Positions 8,807 through 23,000 of a stretch of 64,000 nt of DNA are shown here, one piece after another (within the stretch, counting starts at the first letter, position 1; each line of letters opens with the position of its first letter). The notes under the pieces are model-generated. The model searched no databases. It saw nothing but the letters and a program-made list of their open reading frames with translations, and had not been told where the DNA came from. The stretch is from positions 212,548-276,547 of the forward strand of contig JAJYYE010000012.1 in assembly GCA_021801265.1 (NCBI GenBank), read 5' to 3'. This stretch comes from Pseudomonadota bacterium. GTDB lineage: Bacteria; Pseudomonadota; Gammaproteobacteria; Halothiobacillales; Halothiobacillaceae. The position numbers and the translations under genes are program-made.

Positions 8807-9964
8807 TTAATCATCATCCGTTTTACATTCAAGCAAAACCAAAACCTCACTGTGTGCTGTGTGCGGGAATAAATCGAAGAGTTGTGCACGAATCGGACGG
8901 AAGCGCGGCATGGCCCGAATATCCCGCGCCAAGGTTTCCGGATTGCAACTGGAATAGATCAGCCAGTGCGCCCCCGAATGATTTGAAGCAGCACCGTTCA
9001 GAAATGCACATAAACCAGCACCCAAACCTCGGCGCGGTGGATTCACCACCACCAAAGCAGGGACATCGGCGCGCTCGGCAACAAATTCATCGGCTTCAAG
9101 CGCTCGAAACTGCACATTTTGCAAGCCCCGTTCAGCCGCAGACTGCGCGGCGCTGGCAATCGCCGCGGCACTGACTTCAATGCCCGTGACTCGCCCCGGG
9201 ATTACCGTTGCGCAGTGCACAGCAAAGCCACCGACACCACAAAATAAATCCCACATATCGGTCGGTGCAATCTCAGCCACCCAATCTCTCGCCGTGGCGT
9301 ACAGCTTGGCCGCCACTTCAGTGTTAGTTTGGAAAAAACTCTGGGGGCGAAGGTAAAATGGCAAATTATTCAAGACCATCGTCAACATTTGGCGATCACT
9401 CAGGATTACCTCGCGCTCCCCTTCTAAAATGGCTTGATGAACCGGCTGAATATTCACAGAAAGGACGGCCAAATGAGGTAAATCAGCTTTTAATCGGGGC
9501 CAATCGGCACGAATGGCCCCGATCATAAGCTCAGAGCGCAAAACCAAACGCACCATCAACGAATCGTCAAACACCGCATGGGTGATCAGCAGATATTTCA
9601 ATTCGCCCCGGCGGTTGCCCACGTCATACGGCGAGAGTACCAAACGTTGAATCATCCGTTTAATCGGCTCAAATGCTGCGGATAAGGGTTGCGGATACAA
9701 GGCACACTGGGAAAGATCAACCCCAAACCCCTCGGCATCTAAAATACCGAACACAGGCCTCTGCCATGAGCCCGAAACAACCATTTTCGCTTTGTTACGA
9801 AAACCACGCTCAGCACTCGGCACCGAAGGTCGCCAATCCAGGGCAGAAAATTCCGCCAACTGCCTCTGAGCGGCCGCAGTTTTGCGGCACACTTGTTCGG
9901 CGTACGGCACAGGCAACCACGCGCACGAACGGCAAGTTCCCGCATCAAAATAAGTGCATTGCAT
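8807..9964 (-). CDS. rlmC: 23S rRNA (uracil-747-C5)-methyltransferase RlmC
   Basis: The 385 residues match E. coli RlmC (RumB) closely throughout. The N-terminal iron-sulfur cysteines are present (MQCTYFDAGTCRSCAW and CALYP). FRNKAKMVVSG, RPQSFFQTN, the SAM site WDLFCGVGGFAVHCA, the NPPRRG motif and the catalytic Cys in YSSCNPETLA are all there. The enzyme makes m5U747 in 23S rRNA using S-adenosylmethionine. It has its own transcription unit, with the ispF end 150 bases upstream. Confidence 0.95.
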   Translation of the reverse strand: MQCTYFDAGTCRSCAWLPVPYAEQVCRKTAAAQRQLAEFSALDWRPSVPSAERGFRNKAKMVVSGSWQRPVFGILDAEGFGVDLSQCALYPQPLSAAFEPIKRMIQRLVLSPYDVGNRRGELKYLLITHAVFDDSLMVRLVLRSELMIGAIRADWPRLKADLPHLAVLSVNIQPVHQAILEGEREVILSDRQMLTMVLNNLPFYLRPQSFFQTNTEVAAKLYATARDWVAEIAPTDMWDLFCGVGGFAVHCATVIPGRVTGIEVSAAAIASAAQSAAERGLQNVQFRALEADEFVAERADVPALVVVNPPRRGLGAGLCAFLNGAASNHSGAHWLIYSSCNPETLARDIRAMPRFRPIRAQLFDLFPHTAHSEVLVLLECKTDDD

Positions 9965-10115
9965 AAAATAATTTCGGTAAAACAGCGTCCTCAGTCACCT
10001 GAGGCGGATTTAAAATCAATCAAGTCCGATATAACTTGGGCCGGTAAAAATGGTGATCAGAAGACCAAGGCCTTCATCATGTGTCTTGTTGCATCAGCAC
10101 GTATTGAACACTGGA

Positions 10116-10634
10116 TTAAATTGAATTGCGCACAATTAATGTGACAGCTTCAGCTGCAATGCCTTCGCCTCGTCCCGTGAATCCCAGACGTTCGGTGGTC
10201 GTCGCTTTGATGTTGATTTGCTCAGGCAAAATCCTGAGAACGTCAGCCAAACGATTGCGCATGGCAGGAATAAAACCGGCCATGCGCGGGGCTTGGGCGA
10301 TCAAAGTGAGATCGACATTGCCGATGCGCCATTGATGCACGTGAATCAGCTCATGTACCTGCACCAAAAGTACGGTGCTGTCGATGCCCTGATAAGTGGG
10401 GTCGGTATCGGGAAAATGCTGACCAATGTCGCCAAGTGCCGCAGCACCCAACAAGGCATCGCACAGGGCATGAATCAAAACATCTCCATCTGAATGGGCT
10501 TTGAAAGCCCGATCAAACGGGATTTTTATTCCACCGATGATGAGATGATCGCCAGGCATAAACGCATGAACATCAAAACCGTGCCCAATTCGCCAAGGGA
10601 GTAACTGTAAAGCGGTTTGGTCATGGCCATTCAT
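10116..10634 (-). CDS. ispF: 2-C-methyl-D-erythritol 2,4-cyclodiphosphate synthase
   Basis: This enzyme of the non-mevalonate isoprenoid pathway cyclises CDP-methylerythritol 2-phosphate, releasing CMP. Metal ligands and the active site are visible: RIGHGFDVHAF (Asp and His for zinc), AHSDGDVLIHALCDALLGAAALGDIG, FPDTD and KATTTERLGFTGRGEGIAAEAV. The track ORF extends 17 codons further upstream into ispD. I start at ATG 10634 because TTGGAG lies 8 bases before it and the family is about 160 residues long. Last gene of the pyrG-kdsA-eno-ftsB-ispD-ispF group; the gap to ispD is 17 bases. Confidence 0.95.
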   Translation of the reverse strand: MNGHDQTALQLLPWRIGHGFDVHAFMPGDHLIIGGIKIPFDRAFKAHSDGDVLIHALCDALLGAAALGDIGQHFPDTDPTYQGIDSTVLLVQVHELIHVHQWRIGNVDLTLIAQAPRMAGFIPAMRNRLADVLRILPEQINIKATTTERLGFTGRGEGIAAEAVTLIVRNSI

Positions 10635-10651
10635 GTTGAAAACTCCAAAAT

Positions 10652-11446
10652 TTAGCCCGCAGGGTTTGAGCCAGGGGTGTGCCATTGCCCCTGAGACTGC
10701 AAAATCAATCGCGCAAGCGGCAAGTCGTTGGGATGCGTAATTTTCAGGTTATCTGCATGACCTTCAACGAGCACGGGTGCACCGCCAATCCATTCGATCG
10801 CAGAGGATTCATCCGTCAACTCTGCCCCGATTTGCGCGGCCTGATCCATCGCCATTGCCAGCATACCCAGCGAAAAAGCCTGCGGCGTCAGTGCGTGATA
10901 CACCGATTCACGCGATACGGTGCCTAAAACATGATGTTGCGTATCTGCACGTTTTAATGTGTCACGCACCGGAATTGCGAGCAAGCCGCCTGCCTCGGCA
11001 GCGGACATAACGTTAAGCAACGCCATAATGTCATCGCCTCGAACGCAAGGGCGCGCAGCGTCGTGAACCATCACCCAGGTTTGCTCGGAAACGCCCAACT
11101 GATCCACCAAAAACTGGAGTGCCGCCCGCACGCTGGCCGAACGGGTGGCTCCGCCCTCGGCAAAGAACAACGGGAAATCGGCAAAATTGGCCAGTATAGC
11201 TGGCGCAACCGTATCTCCGGGAGCCAAGGCCAGTACCGCGCCCTGTAATCCGGGCAACCCAATAAATCGAGCAAGGGTGACTTCAAGTACGCTTCGCGCA
11301 TCCAAAGGAAGATATTGTTTGGGCATATCCGCACCCATGCGACGCCCGAAGCCGGCAGCAGGAATCACTAGCCACCAGGCTGATAATTCAAAATTATTGG
11401 GTACGAGCAAGCGACGAACCTGTTGGGCCAGAGGATGGGAAGGCAT
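10652..11446 (-). CDS. ispD: 2-C-methyl-D-erythritol 4-phosphate cytidylyltransferase
   Basis: The enzyme transfers CMP from CTP to methylerythritol phosphate in isoprenoid synthesis. The glycine-rich CTP loop reads IPAAGFGRRMGADMPKQYLPL and is followed by VMVHDAARPCV, PVRDTLKR and TDESSAIE, all family signatures. At 264 residues it is about 25 longer than usual. The extra N-terminus (MPSHPLAQQVRRLLVP) overlaps the ftsB 3' end by 53 bases and no ribosome site precedes the ATG, so the real start could be the TTG around residue 13. Coupled translation with ftsB is likely. Confidence 0.93.
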   Translation of the reverse strand: MPSHPLAQQVRRLLVPNNFELSAWWLVIPAAGFGRRMGADMPKQYLPLDARSVLEVTLARFIGLPGLQGAVLALAPGDTVAPAILANFADFPLFFAEGGATRSASVRAALQFLVDQLGVSEQTWVMVHDAARPCVRGDDIMALLNVMSAAEAGGLLAIPVRDTLKRADTQHHVLGTVSRESVYHALTPQAFSLGMLAMAMDQAAQIGAELTDESSAIEWIGGAPVLVEGHADNLKITHPNDLPLARLILQSQGQWHTPGSNPAG

Positions 11447-11828
11447 TGGAATTTGGCGTATTCATCACCGTTTTGGCTTGAGGCACAGCCGAATTGGCGT
11501 GGGGGGCTACCGGGATGGGATTCGGCGTAATTTGTTCAGGACGTGCATCCTCAATCACCTGATAGAAGGTTTCATTCGGCCCAATCAGCCCCAAATCCAA
11601 ACGTGCCCGCGCCTCAACGGCACCGAGGCCAGTTTTGAGATCATCCACCTCAGCATATAAGCGACGGTTACGCTCAACCAGTGATTCTTGTGTAGCAACC
11701 AAGCCGGCCAAGCGCGCTTGCTTGTTCCAAACCTCATGAATTGACGAATCACTGTACCAAAGGCGCCATTGCAGCCCCGCAAGGAGTAATGCCAGCACCA
11801 GGAAAACCCCGCGTATCAACGAACACAA
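11394..11828 (-). CDS. ftsB: Cell division protein FtsB
   Basis: This is a small bitopic divisome protein that forms a complex with FtsL and FtsQ. It shows a short cytoplasmic start, one membrane helix (GVFLVLALLLAGLQWRLWY), then a periplasmic coiled coil (LVATQESLVERNRRLYAEVDDLKTGLGAVEARARLDLGLI) and the typical PNETFYQVI element. Position between eno and ispD is the standard gammaproteobacterial context. At 144 residues it is longer than usual (about 95); the extra C-terminal 45 residues are Pro/Ser/Asn-rich, probably disordered, and overlap the ispD start. The start codon is TTG; a second TTG three codons on is possible. Confidence 0.9.
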   Translation of the reverse strand: MCSLIRGVFLVLALLLAGLQWRLWYSDSSIHEVWNKQARLAGLVATQESLVERNRRLYAEVDDLKTGLGAVEARARLDLGLIGPNETFYQVIEDARPEQITPNPIPVAPHANSAVPQAKTVMNTPNSNAFPSSGPTGSSLARTQ

Positions 11829-11853
11829 TCCATATTAATGACTCGCGCCGTGC

Positions 11854-13146
<1,293 letters not shown>

Positions 13147-13217
13147 TTATTTAAGTATTCAAAAAATCAGTATGTCATTGGCGCATGACGGCATGGCGAC
13201 ACGCGCCGATACATTGC

Positions 13218-16087
<2,870 letters not shown>

Positions 16088-16567
16088 ATGTATACAGAAC
16101 CTTCGACCGTCACGGATGAACAAGCGGCTCGGCTTTTTTTTGATTCCAACAGAATGTGGCGTGCACAACTCAATATTGTGCTGGCCGAATATGACATTAC
16201 AGCTTCCGCCTGGGCAGTTATCCGGGTATTGCGAGACGAAGGTCAAGGTAGAACTCAAAAAGAGTTGGCCAGTGAGTTGGGCATTGAAGGCCCTACGCTG
16301 GTTAAATTACTCGATAGCCTAGAGCGATTGGGTTGGATTGAACGCCGGGTGGCGCCCAACGATCGTCGCGCAAAAACGATTTGGCTGATTGATGCCGCTG
16401 CGGGACAAATCCAAGAAGCCGACAAGAAACTCGGTATGGTTCGCCATGCCATTCTGGCCGTCTTAGATGCCAATGAGCGAGAAGAATTTATTCGCCTTCT
16501 GGCAAAAACAAGAAATAACTTGGAGCAGATGTGTCATGAGTCAAGCAATCAAGGAGCCAACATCTAA
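16088..16567 (+). CDS. MarR/SlyA-family transcriptional regulator
   Basis: The protein has 159 residues. Its winged helix is at about 50-105 (RTQKELASELGIEGPTLVKLLDSLERLGWIERR), with the wing VAPNDRRAKTIWLID typical of SlyA/MarR proteins. Flanking helices serve dimerisation (NRMWRAQLNIVLAEYDIT). ATG at 16088 is chosen because AGGTGG lies 8 bases upstream; the track GTG overlaps that site. It probably represses the efflux genes that follow, whose first gene overlaps its 3' end by 32 bases. The inducer is unknown. Confidence 0.9.
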   Translation: MYTEPSTVTDEQAARLFFDSNRMWRAQLNIVLAEYDITASAWAVIRVLRDEGQGRTQKELASELGIEGPTLVKLLDSLERLGWIERRVAPNDRRAKTIWLIDAAAGQIQEADKKLGMVRHAILAVLDANEREEFIRLLAKTRNNLEQMCHESSNQGANI

Positions 16568-17771
16568 CCTGTTACATGACCCAGCTGGGCTCAATTCTGC
16601 GCCCGCCGCCCCAGACACCGACCCTGTGGTCAACGCCGAACCGGGCACCTCAAAAAAAGCAAGCGCATCCCGTCTTCGTTTAACCAGTATTTTGTTTGTC
16701 TTGCTGATTGGCGTTTGGTTCGGCTTGGGCTATCTGCATTATTCTGAACAATATTTAACCACCGAAGACGCGTTTATCAATGGTCATCAGGTGCAAATTG
16801 GCTCAGAAGTATCGGGGCAAATCCAATCGGTGCCTTGGCAAAACAATCAAACCGTCAAGCAAGGCAATGTGCTTTTCACACTAGATCCCACGCCATACCA
16901 AGTCGCAGTAGATGCTGCCAAGGCCGCACTAGATACCGCTATGCGCGAGCAGGACTCCGCCATGGCAGCCATCGGCACAGCGGAAGCCGGTTTACAGCAA
17001 CAACTGGCTCAGGCACAACTGACGCAGGATCAATTGCGGCGCCTTGAAAATATCAACAATAAACAATTCGTTTCGGCACAAGATTTATCCAATGCCAAAT
17101 CGGCTGTCGCGGTGGCCGATGCGGCAGTGAATCAAGCCCGTGCCACGCTTGCACAGACCAAGGCCACCGCAGGCGCACCCGGTGCGCAAAATGACCGCAT
17201 CAAGTCCGCCGAGGCCGCGTTAGCCAGTGCCCAATACAATTTAAGTAAAACCATCGTCCACGCCCCAATGAGCGGCCGACTGGCGAATTACGCCATTGAG
17301 CCAGGACAACCGGTAAACGCCAACCAAACGCTATTTTCAATGGTCGCAACCCAGCAGCTTTGGGTAGATGCCAATTTTAAAGAAACCGAGATTGCGTCAA
17401 TCCAACTCGGCGCGCCTGCTGAGATTTTCTCGGATATGTACGCCACGCACCCATTCAAGGGGCGCGTTGCTTCGGTTGCGGCGGGGGCTGGCACCGCGTT
17501 CTCGCTGTTGCCACCCCAAAATGCCACCGGCAACTGGGTGAAGGTAACGCAACGCGTACCGGTGAGAATCACCTTCGATGACACCGATACCGCGCAGTTT
17601 TTGCCGATTGGCACCAGCACCACCACACGAATTTCGCTCACCCCGCACCCACACACTTTTTGGCAGTCTGTTTGGGGGGTGATCGGCTTGGGGGCGGTGG
17701 TTTCCTCGCCTCATTCGACGCCCACCGCGCGGTCCGCACCCCCATCAAGCCCACTGCTACCGACTCAATAA
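16536..17771 (+). CDS. emrA: EmrA-type membrane fusion protein
   Basis: This HlyD-family periplasmic adaptor of about 411 residues has a cytoplasmic tail of about 45 residues and one membrane helix (LTSILFVLLIGVWFGLGYL). Then come YLTTEDAFINGHQVQIGSEVSGQI (first half-lipoyl domain), a helical hairpin (about 120-240), and second half-lipoyl VHAPMSGRLANYAIEPGQPV with the beta barrel LWVDANFKETEI. Together with EmrB and an outer-membrane channel (not in this window) it exports drugs. The start is ATG 16536 with GGAG upstream, inside the regulator gene. EmrB starts 5 bases after its stop. The last 20 residues are Ser/Pro/Thr-rich. Confidence 0.88.
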   Translation: MSQAIKEPTSNLLHDPAGLNSAPAAPDTDPVVNAEPGTSKKASASRLRLTSILFVLLIGVWFGLGYLHYSEQYLTTEDAFINGHQVQIGSEVSGQIQSVPWQNNQTVKQGNVLFTLDPTPYQVAVDAAKAALDTAMREQDSAMAAIGTAEAGLQQQLAQAQLTQDQLRRLENINNKQFVSAQDLSNAKSAVAVADAAVNQARATLAQTKATAGAPGAQNDRIKSAEAALASAQYNLSKTIVHAPMSGRLANYAIEPGQPVNANQTLFSMVATQQLWVDANFKETEIASIQLGAPAEIFSDMYATHPFKGRVASVAAGAGTAFSLLPPQNATGNWVKVTQRVPVRITFDDTDTAQFLPIGTSTTTRISLTPHPHTFWQSVWGVIGLGAVVSSPHSTPTARSAPPSSPLLPTQ

Positions 17772-17776
17772 CCGAG

Positions 17777-19333
17777 ATGTCTTCCCGGCCATTTTTTGAT
17801 GCCAGCAAACTCACTTCATTTGAGCGGGTAATGATTACGGTGGCCGTTATGGCCGCCACGGTCATGCAAGTGCTGGATACCACGATTGCCTCGGTGGCCT
17901 TGCCCTACATGGCAGGAGATTTGGGCGCATCGCCCGATCAAATTTCGTGGGTATTAACCAGCTACCTCGTGGCCTCGGCCATCATCATGCCGCTCACCGG
18001 CTACTTCACCGACAAGATTGGCCAACGCGAATATTTGATGTTGAGTGTCGGCTTGTTTGTGGTGGCTTCGGCACTGTGCGGCCTATCCGAAAGCCTCCCG
18101 CAAATTATTGCGTTTCGGCTCTTGCAAGGTTTAGCTGGGGCCGCGCTGGTGCCCTTATCTCAGGCGATCATGGTGCAAGTGTTTCCACCCGACCAGCGCG
18201 GCAAAGCCATGGCGATTTGGGGCATCGGCGTGATGGTCGGTCCAATCCTGGGCCCCACCATCGGTGGCTGGATTACCGAAACCATCAACTGGCGCTGGAC
18301 GTTTTACATCAACCTGCCAGTGGGGATATTCGCACTCGCCATTATTAGCCGATTCGCCCCAAAACTCCCCCGCAAAGCGGATCGTCGCATGGATTGGCTG
18401 GGTTTCACCTTATTGGGTTTGGTCGTTGCCGGGCTGCAATTTGCGTTGGATCGCGGCAATCAAGATGATTGGTTCAGTTCCGCCAGTATTGTCACCGTCA
18501 GCATCGTGGCATTAGTTGCACTGATTTTTTTCATCTGGCTGAGTTTTGTACCCAATCGCCAGCCGGTGTTTTCACTCGAAATTTTCCGCGACCGTAACTT
18601 CACCCTCGCCAATGGCGTGATGATGCTGATGGGGCTGGGGATGTTCGGTGCTATTTTTGTGCAGCCCTTAATGCTAGAGCAAGAAATGGGGTATCCGGTG
18701 CTCACCACCGGCATGGCACTCGCGCCCCGGGGCGTTGCCAGCATGATTGCCATGATCATCGTCGGGCGCATTATTAATTTTGTGGATATTCGGTTGATTA
18801 TCCTCACCGGCATTGGCTTAAGCATTGTTGGCAGTTGGGGTATGACGCTCTACAACCTTGATGTAGATACCTGGCAAATTGTGTGGCCGCTTTTGTTTCA
18901 GGGTGCGGGTATTGGCATGATTTTCGTGCCGCTCTCGACTGTAGCCTTCTCTACGCTTGCGCCGCAGTTTGCCGCGGAAGCGGCAGGGCTATATAGCTTG
19001 ATTCGCACGGTGGGCTCATCCGTGGGCATTTCAATTGTGGCCACACTGGTGAGCCGTCATGCGCAAATCGCATGGAATCAACTCGGCGGCAGCATCACCC
19101 TTGAAAACCCTTTGGTCTGGCAATACCTCGCCCCGCTTCACCTGACCCCCGATACGTCGCAAGGGGCTGCGATTATGGCCAGCACATTATCCTCGCAAGC
19201 CAATATGCTGTCATACCATGATGCCTTTGTACTGATTCTCTTCAGTTTTATGATCATGTTACCCATCGTATTTGCACTGAAACCCAAAAAATCCAGCGCG
19301 CACAAACCACCAAACCTGCCCTCGATTGATTGA
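17777..19333 (+). CDS. emrB: EmrB/QacA-type multidrug efflux MFS transporter
   Basis: This DHA2 (14-helix) major-facilitator protein has 518 residues from ATG 17777; the track ORF adds 39 residues that overlap emrA in another frame. Motif C of antiporters is near GIGVMVGPILGPTIGG. Other family marks are MQVLDTTIASVALPYMAGDLGAS, the loop TDKIGQREYL, FRLLQGLAGAALVPLSQAIM and NWRWTFYINLPVG. It uses the proton gradient to pump hydrophobic compounds, coupled to EmrA. Probably controlled by the upstream MarR protein. Confidence 0.92.
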   Translation: MSSRPFFDASKLTSFERVMITVAVMAATVMQVLDTTIASVALPYMAGDLGASPDQISWVLTSYLVASAIIMPLTGYFTDKIGQREYLMLSVGLFVVASALCGLSESLPQIIAFRLLQGLAGAALVPLSQAIMVQVFPPDQRGKAMAIWGIGVMVGPILGPTIGGWITETINWRWTFYINLPVGIFALAIISRFAPKLPRKADRRMDWLGFTLLGLVVAGLQFALDRGNQDDWFSSASIVTVSIVALVALIFFIWLSFVPNRQPVFSLEIFRDRNFTLANGVMMLMGLGMFGAIFVQPLMLEQEMGYPVLTTGMALAPRGVASMIAMIIVGRIINFVDIRLIILTGIGLSIVGSWGMTLYNLDVDTWQIVWPLLFQGAGIGMIFVPLSTVAFSTLAPQFAAEAAGLYSLIRTVGSSVGISIVATLVSRHAQIAWNQLGGSITLENPLVWQYLAPLHLTPDTSQGAAIMASTLSSQANMLSYHDAFVLILFSFMIMLPIVFALKPKKSSAHKPPNLPSID

Positions 19334-19434
19334 TCTATGACGAGATCGCCCGTGCTGCATTCTCCTCTCAGACGGGGCAACGCAATTTGGTTATACTCGG
19401 ACGAATATTATTCGCTAACCGGTTCGAGAATCTC

Positions 19435-19968
19435 ATGCCACGCAAATTCTTCCGCAGATGGGCGCCGAGCAAAGAAACGGTGCTTTCGCCTTCGTTCATG
19501 CAGCCTTTTGCCAAGTGGCTTTCGCACCCTAATTTATGGCATTTCAATCGCCGTTCGGTGTCGGGTGGTGTAGCGGTTGGCTTGTTTATTGCGTTTCTAC
19601 CCATTCCTTTTCAGATGGTTTTGGCGGCCATAGCAGCCGTATTTTTACGCGTCAATGTTGCACTGGCCGTCGCCATGGCCTTACTTTCCAATCCACTCAC
19701 GATGGTGCCGATTTTCTGGACTGCGTACATGATTGGCTCCTGGCTTACCGGTTGCCGCATTGCACTGCCTCAATCCGGCATTTCATTTGAATGGGTGATG
19801 GCGCAGATTCACACCATCTGGCTGCCTATGCTGCTGGGCTTGCTCAGCATATCCACAGTCAGTGCCGTAGTCAGTTTCGTGGTGATTCGTGTGTTATGGC
19901 GATTGAATGTCATTCTGCACAAGCGCCGCAAACAACACGAACGCGCAAGCAACATTGACAGAAAATAG
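19435..19968 (+). CDS. DUF2062-family membrane protein
   Basis: The protein has 177 residues. After a basic N-terminus (MPRKFFRRWAPSKE) it carries RRSVSGGVAVGLFIAFLPIPFQMVLAAIAAVFLRVNVALAVAMALLSNPLTMVPIFWTAYMIGSWLTG, the conserved core of DUF2062, and two or three membrane helices. It ends in a Lys/Arg-rich tail. The function of the family is unknown; it is common in proteobacteria. The start is moved 35 codons inside the track ORF, which began with TTG inside emrB. It lies between emrB and metH on the same strand. Confidence 0.82.
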   Translation: MPRKFFRRWAPSKETVLSPSFMQPFAKWLSHPNLWHFNRRSVSGGVAVGLFIAFLPIPFQMVLAAIAAVFLRVNVALAVAMALLSNPLTMVPIFWTAYMIGSWLTGCRIALPQSGISFEWVMAQIHTIWLPMLLGLLSISTVSAVVSFVVIRVLWRLNVILHKRRKQHERASNIDRK

Positions 19969-20023
19969 CTCAATCCCTGCTGAAAGCCTCCTTTTTATCG
20001 AACCTTTGCCCTAACCAAAATCC

Positions 20024-23000
20024 ATGTTTAAAAAACCCACCGAACACCCCGTTTTCACCCAACTGCGCACGTTAATGAAAGAGCGCATCTTGATGCTTGA
20101 TGGTGCGATGGGCACCATGATTCAGCGGCACAAACTCGCTGAAACGGATTATCGTGGTGCACGCTTCAAAGACTGGCCCATTGATCTGAAAGGCAACAAC
20201 GATTTGCTGGTGCTCACCAATCCTGGCGTGATTGCCGGCATTCACACCAGTTACTTGGATGCGGGTGCGGATATTCTCGAAACCAACACGTTCAATGCCA
20301 CGCGTATTTCGATGGCCGATTACGAAATGCAGGCATTTGCGCGGGAAATTAACGTCGCGGCCGCTCGCCTTGCCCGCGAATGTGCAGATGCAAAAACGGC
20401 AGAAAACCCTAGTAAACCGCGCTTTGTGGCGGGTGTGATTGGCCCCACCAGCCGCACCGGTTCGATTTCCCCCGATGTCAACGACCCCGGATTTCGCAAT
20501 GTAACATTTGAGGAATTAGTCAGCGCCTACCGCGAATCCGCCGAAGGCTTGATTGAAGGCGGCGCGCATATTCTGATGATCGAAACCATTTTCGACACAC
20601 TCAACGCCAAGGCCGCTGTATTTGCACTTGAGGGATTATTTGCCGATATAGGGCAACGCTGGCCGGTGATGATTTCCGGCACCATTACCGATGCCTCTGG
20701 TCGCACGTTATCGGGCCAAACCACAGAAGCCTTCTACAACAGCTTGCGCCATGCCCAGCCGCTGTCGATCGGCTTGAACTGCGCTTTGGGCCCCGATTTG
20801 TTGCGCCAGTATGTCGCCGAATTGGCGCGGGTGAGCGAATTTCCCGTCTCGGTTCACCCCAATGCCGGTTTACCCAACGAGCTCGGCGAATATGATCTCG
20901 AAGCTGACCCGATGGCGCAGCAAATCGGCGAATGGGCGCAATCCGGGCTCATCAATATCGTCGGCGGTTGCTGCGGCACCACGCCCGAACACATCGCGTA
21001 TATGGCACGCCAAGTCGCCCCGCATCCACCGCGCGTGCCGCCCGTGCCAGAACCGGCCTGCCGTTTATCGGGGTTGGAACCGTTCAACATCACCACCGAA
21101 TCACTGTTTGTGAATGTGGGCGAACGCACGAACGTCACCGGCTCGGCGCGCTTTCGGCGCTTGATTAAAGAAGGCGACTACACCACGGCGCTTGATGTGG
21201 CGCGCCAGCAAGTCGAAGCGGGTGCGCAAGTCATCGACATCAATATGGATGAAGGTTTGATTGACGGCGAAGCCGCGATGGAGCGGTTTTTGAAGCTCAT
21301 CGCCTCCGAACCGGATATTTCCCGCGTGCCGATCATGATCGACAGCTCCAAATTTCACGTCATCGAAAAAGGCTTGCAGTGGGTGCAGGGCAAGCCGATT
21401 GTGAACTCGATTTCGATGAAAGAAGGCGAGGAAATTTTCCTGGAACACGCCCGTTTGGTGCGCCGGTATGGTGCGGCGGCGGTGGTGATGGCCTTCGATG
21501 AGCAGGGTCAGGCCGATACGGTCGCACGGCGCATCGAGATTTGTTCGCGAGCGTACAAACTGCTGACTGAAGAAGTCAGTTTTCCCGCCGAAGATATTAT
21601 TTTCGACCCGAATATTTTCGCAATTGCTACCGGCATTGAAGAGCACAACAATTACGCAGTCGAATTCATCGAAGGCACGCGATGGATCAAACAAAATCTG
21701 CCGCATGCGCTGATATCTGGTGGGGTTTCCAACGTCTCCTTCTCATTTCGTGGCAATGAGCCGGTGCGCGAAGCCATTCACAGTGTATTTTTGAATCACA
21801 CGGTTGCTGCAGGCATGGACATGGGCATTGTGAATGCCGGCCAGCTCGTGCTGGTGGATGATATTCCCACCGAACTACGCGAGGCGGTTGAAGATATCGT
21901 GTTAAATCGCCGCCCCGATGGCACCGATCGCATGCTGGAAATTGCCGAAAAATATCGTGGCACCGGCACCGGAGAAGCCAAATCCACCCTGGACATGAGT
22001 TGGCGCGCATTACCGGTGAACGAACGGCTCGCCCACTCGTTGGTCAAAGGCATCGATACGTTCGTGATTGAGGATGCCGAAGAAGCACGCTTGGCGTCTG
22101 CGCGGCCGTTGCACGTCATTGAAGGCCCGTTGATGGACGGCATGAATATCGTCGGCGATTTATTCGGCGCAGGAAAAATGTTCTTGCCGCAAGTGGTTAA
22201 ATCGGCACGCGTCATGAAAAAGGCCGTGGCGCACCTCATGCCGTTCATGGAAGCCGAGGCCGCTGCGGGTGGCTGTGCAGCGCAATCGGCGGGCAAAATT
22301 TTAATGGCGACGGTGAAAGGCGATGTGCATGACATCGGCAAAAATATTGTCGGCGTGGTGCTGCAATGCAATGGTTTTGAAATTGTCGATTTGGGCGTGA
22401 TGGTGCCCACACAAAAAATTCTCGATACCGCGATGGCTGAGAAATGCGACATCATCGGGCTTTCGGGACTCATCACGCCGTCGCTCGATGAAATGGTCAC
22501 CGTCGCCAGCGAAATGCAACGTCAAGGCTTCACCCTGCCCTTAATGATCGGCGGTGCGACCACCTCAAAACTGCACACCGCGCTCAAAATCGCGCCGATG
22601 TACACGCAACCCGTGGTGCATGTGCTTGATGCTTCGCGCGCTGTTGGGGTCGCGGCAAGTTTGCTGGGCGATAACAAATCCGCTTATTGTGCGCAAATCA
22701 CCATCGAGTACGAAGCACTGGTCGCACGCCGCAAGGCGAATCAAGCGGAAGACAAGCGCGTTTCCTTGCCCGAAGCCCGGGCCAATAAACAGGTGATGGA
22801 TTTCGACAACTACACGCCCAAGGCCCCCAACACACCGGGCATTACCATATTTGATGATTACCCGCTGGATGATTTGGTGCCCTATATCGACTGGACCCCG
22901 TTTTTTCAAAGCTGGCAGTTGTTTGGCAAATACCCTGAGATTTTGACCGATGCGGTGGTTGGCACCGAAGCACAAAAACTCTTCGATGACGCACAAAAAA

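Noticed and set aside
9989-10004. CCTCAG-TCAC-CTGAGG hairpin between rlmC and ispF
   Set aside because: The stem is perfect but only 6 bp, lies within the rlmC promoter region and has no adjacent T run, so I do not call it a terminator.
19969-20023. Cobalamin riboswitch before metH
   Set aside because: The gap is only 55 bases and lacks the B12 box, too short for a cobalamin riboswitch.
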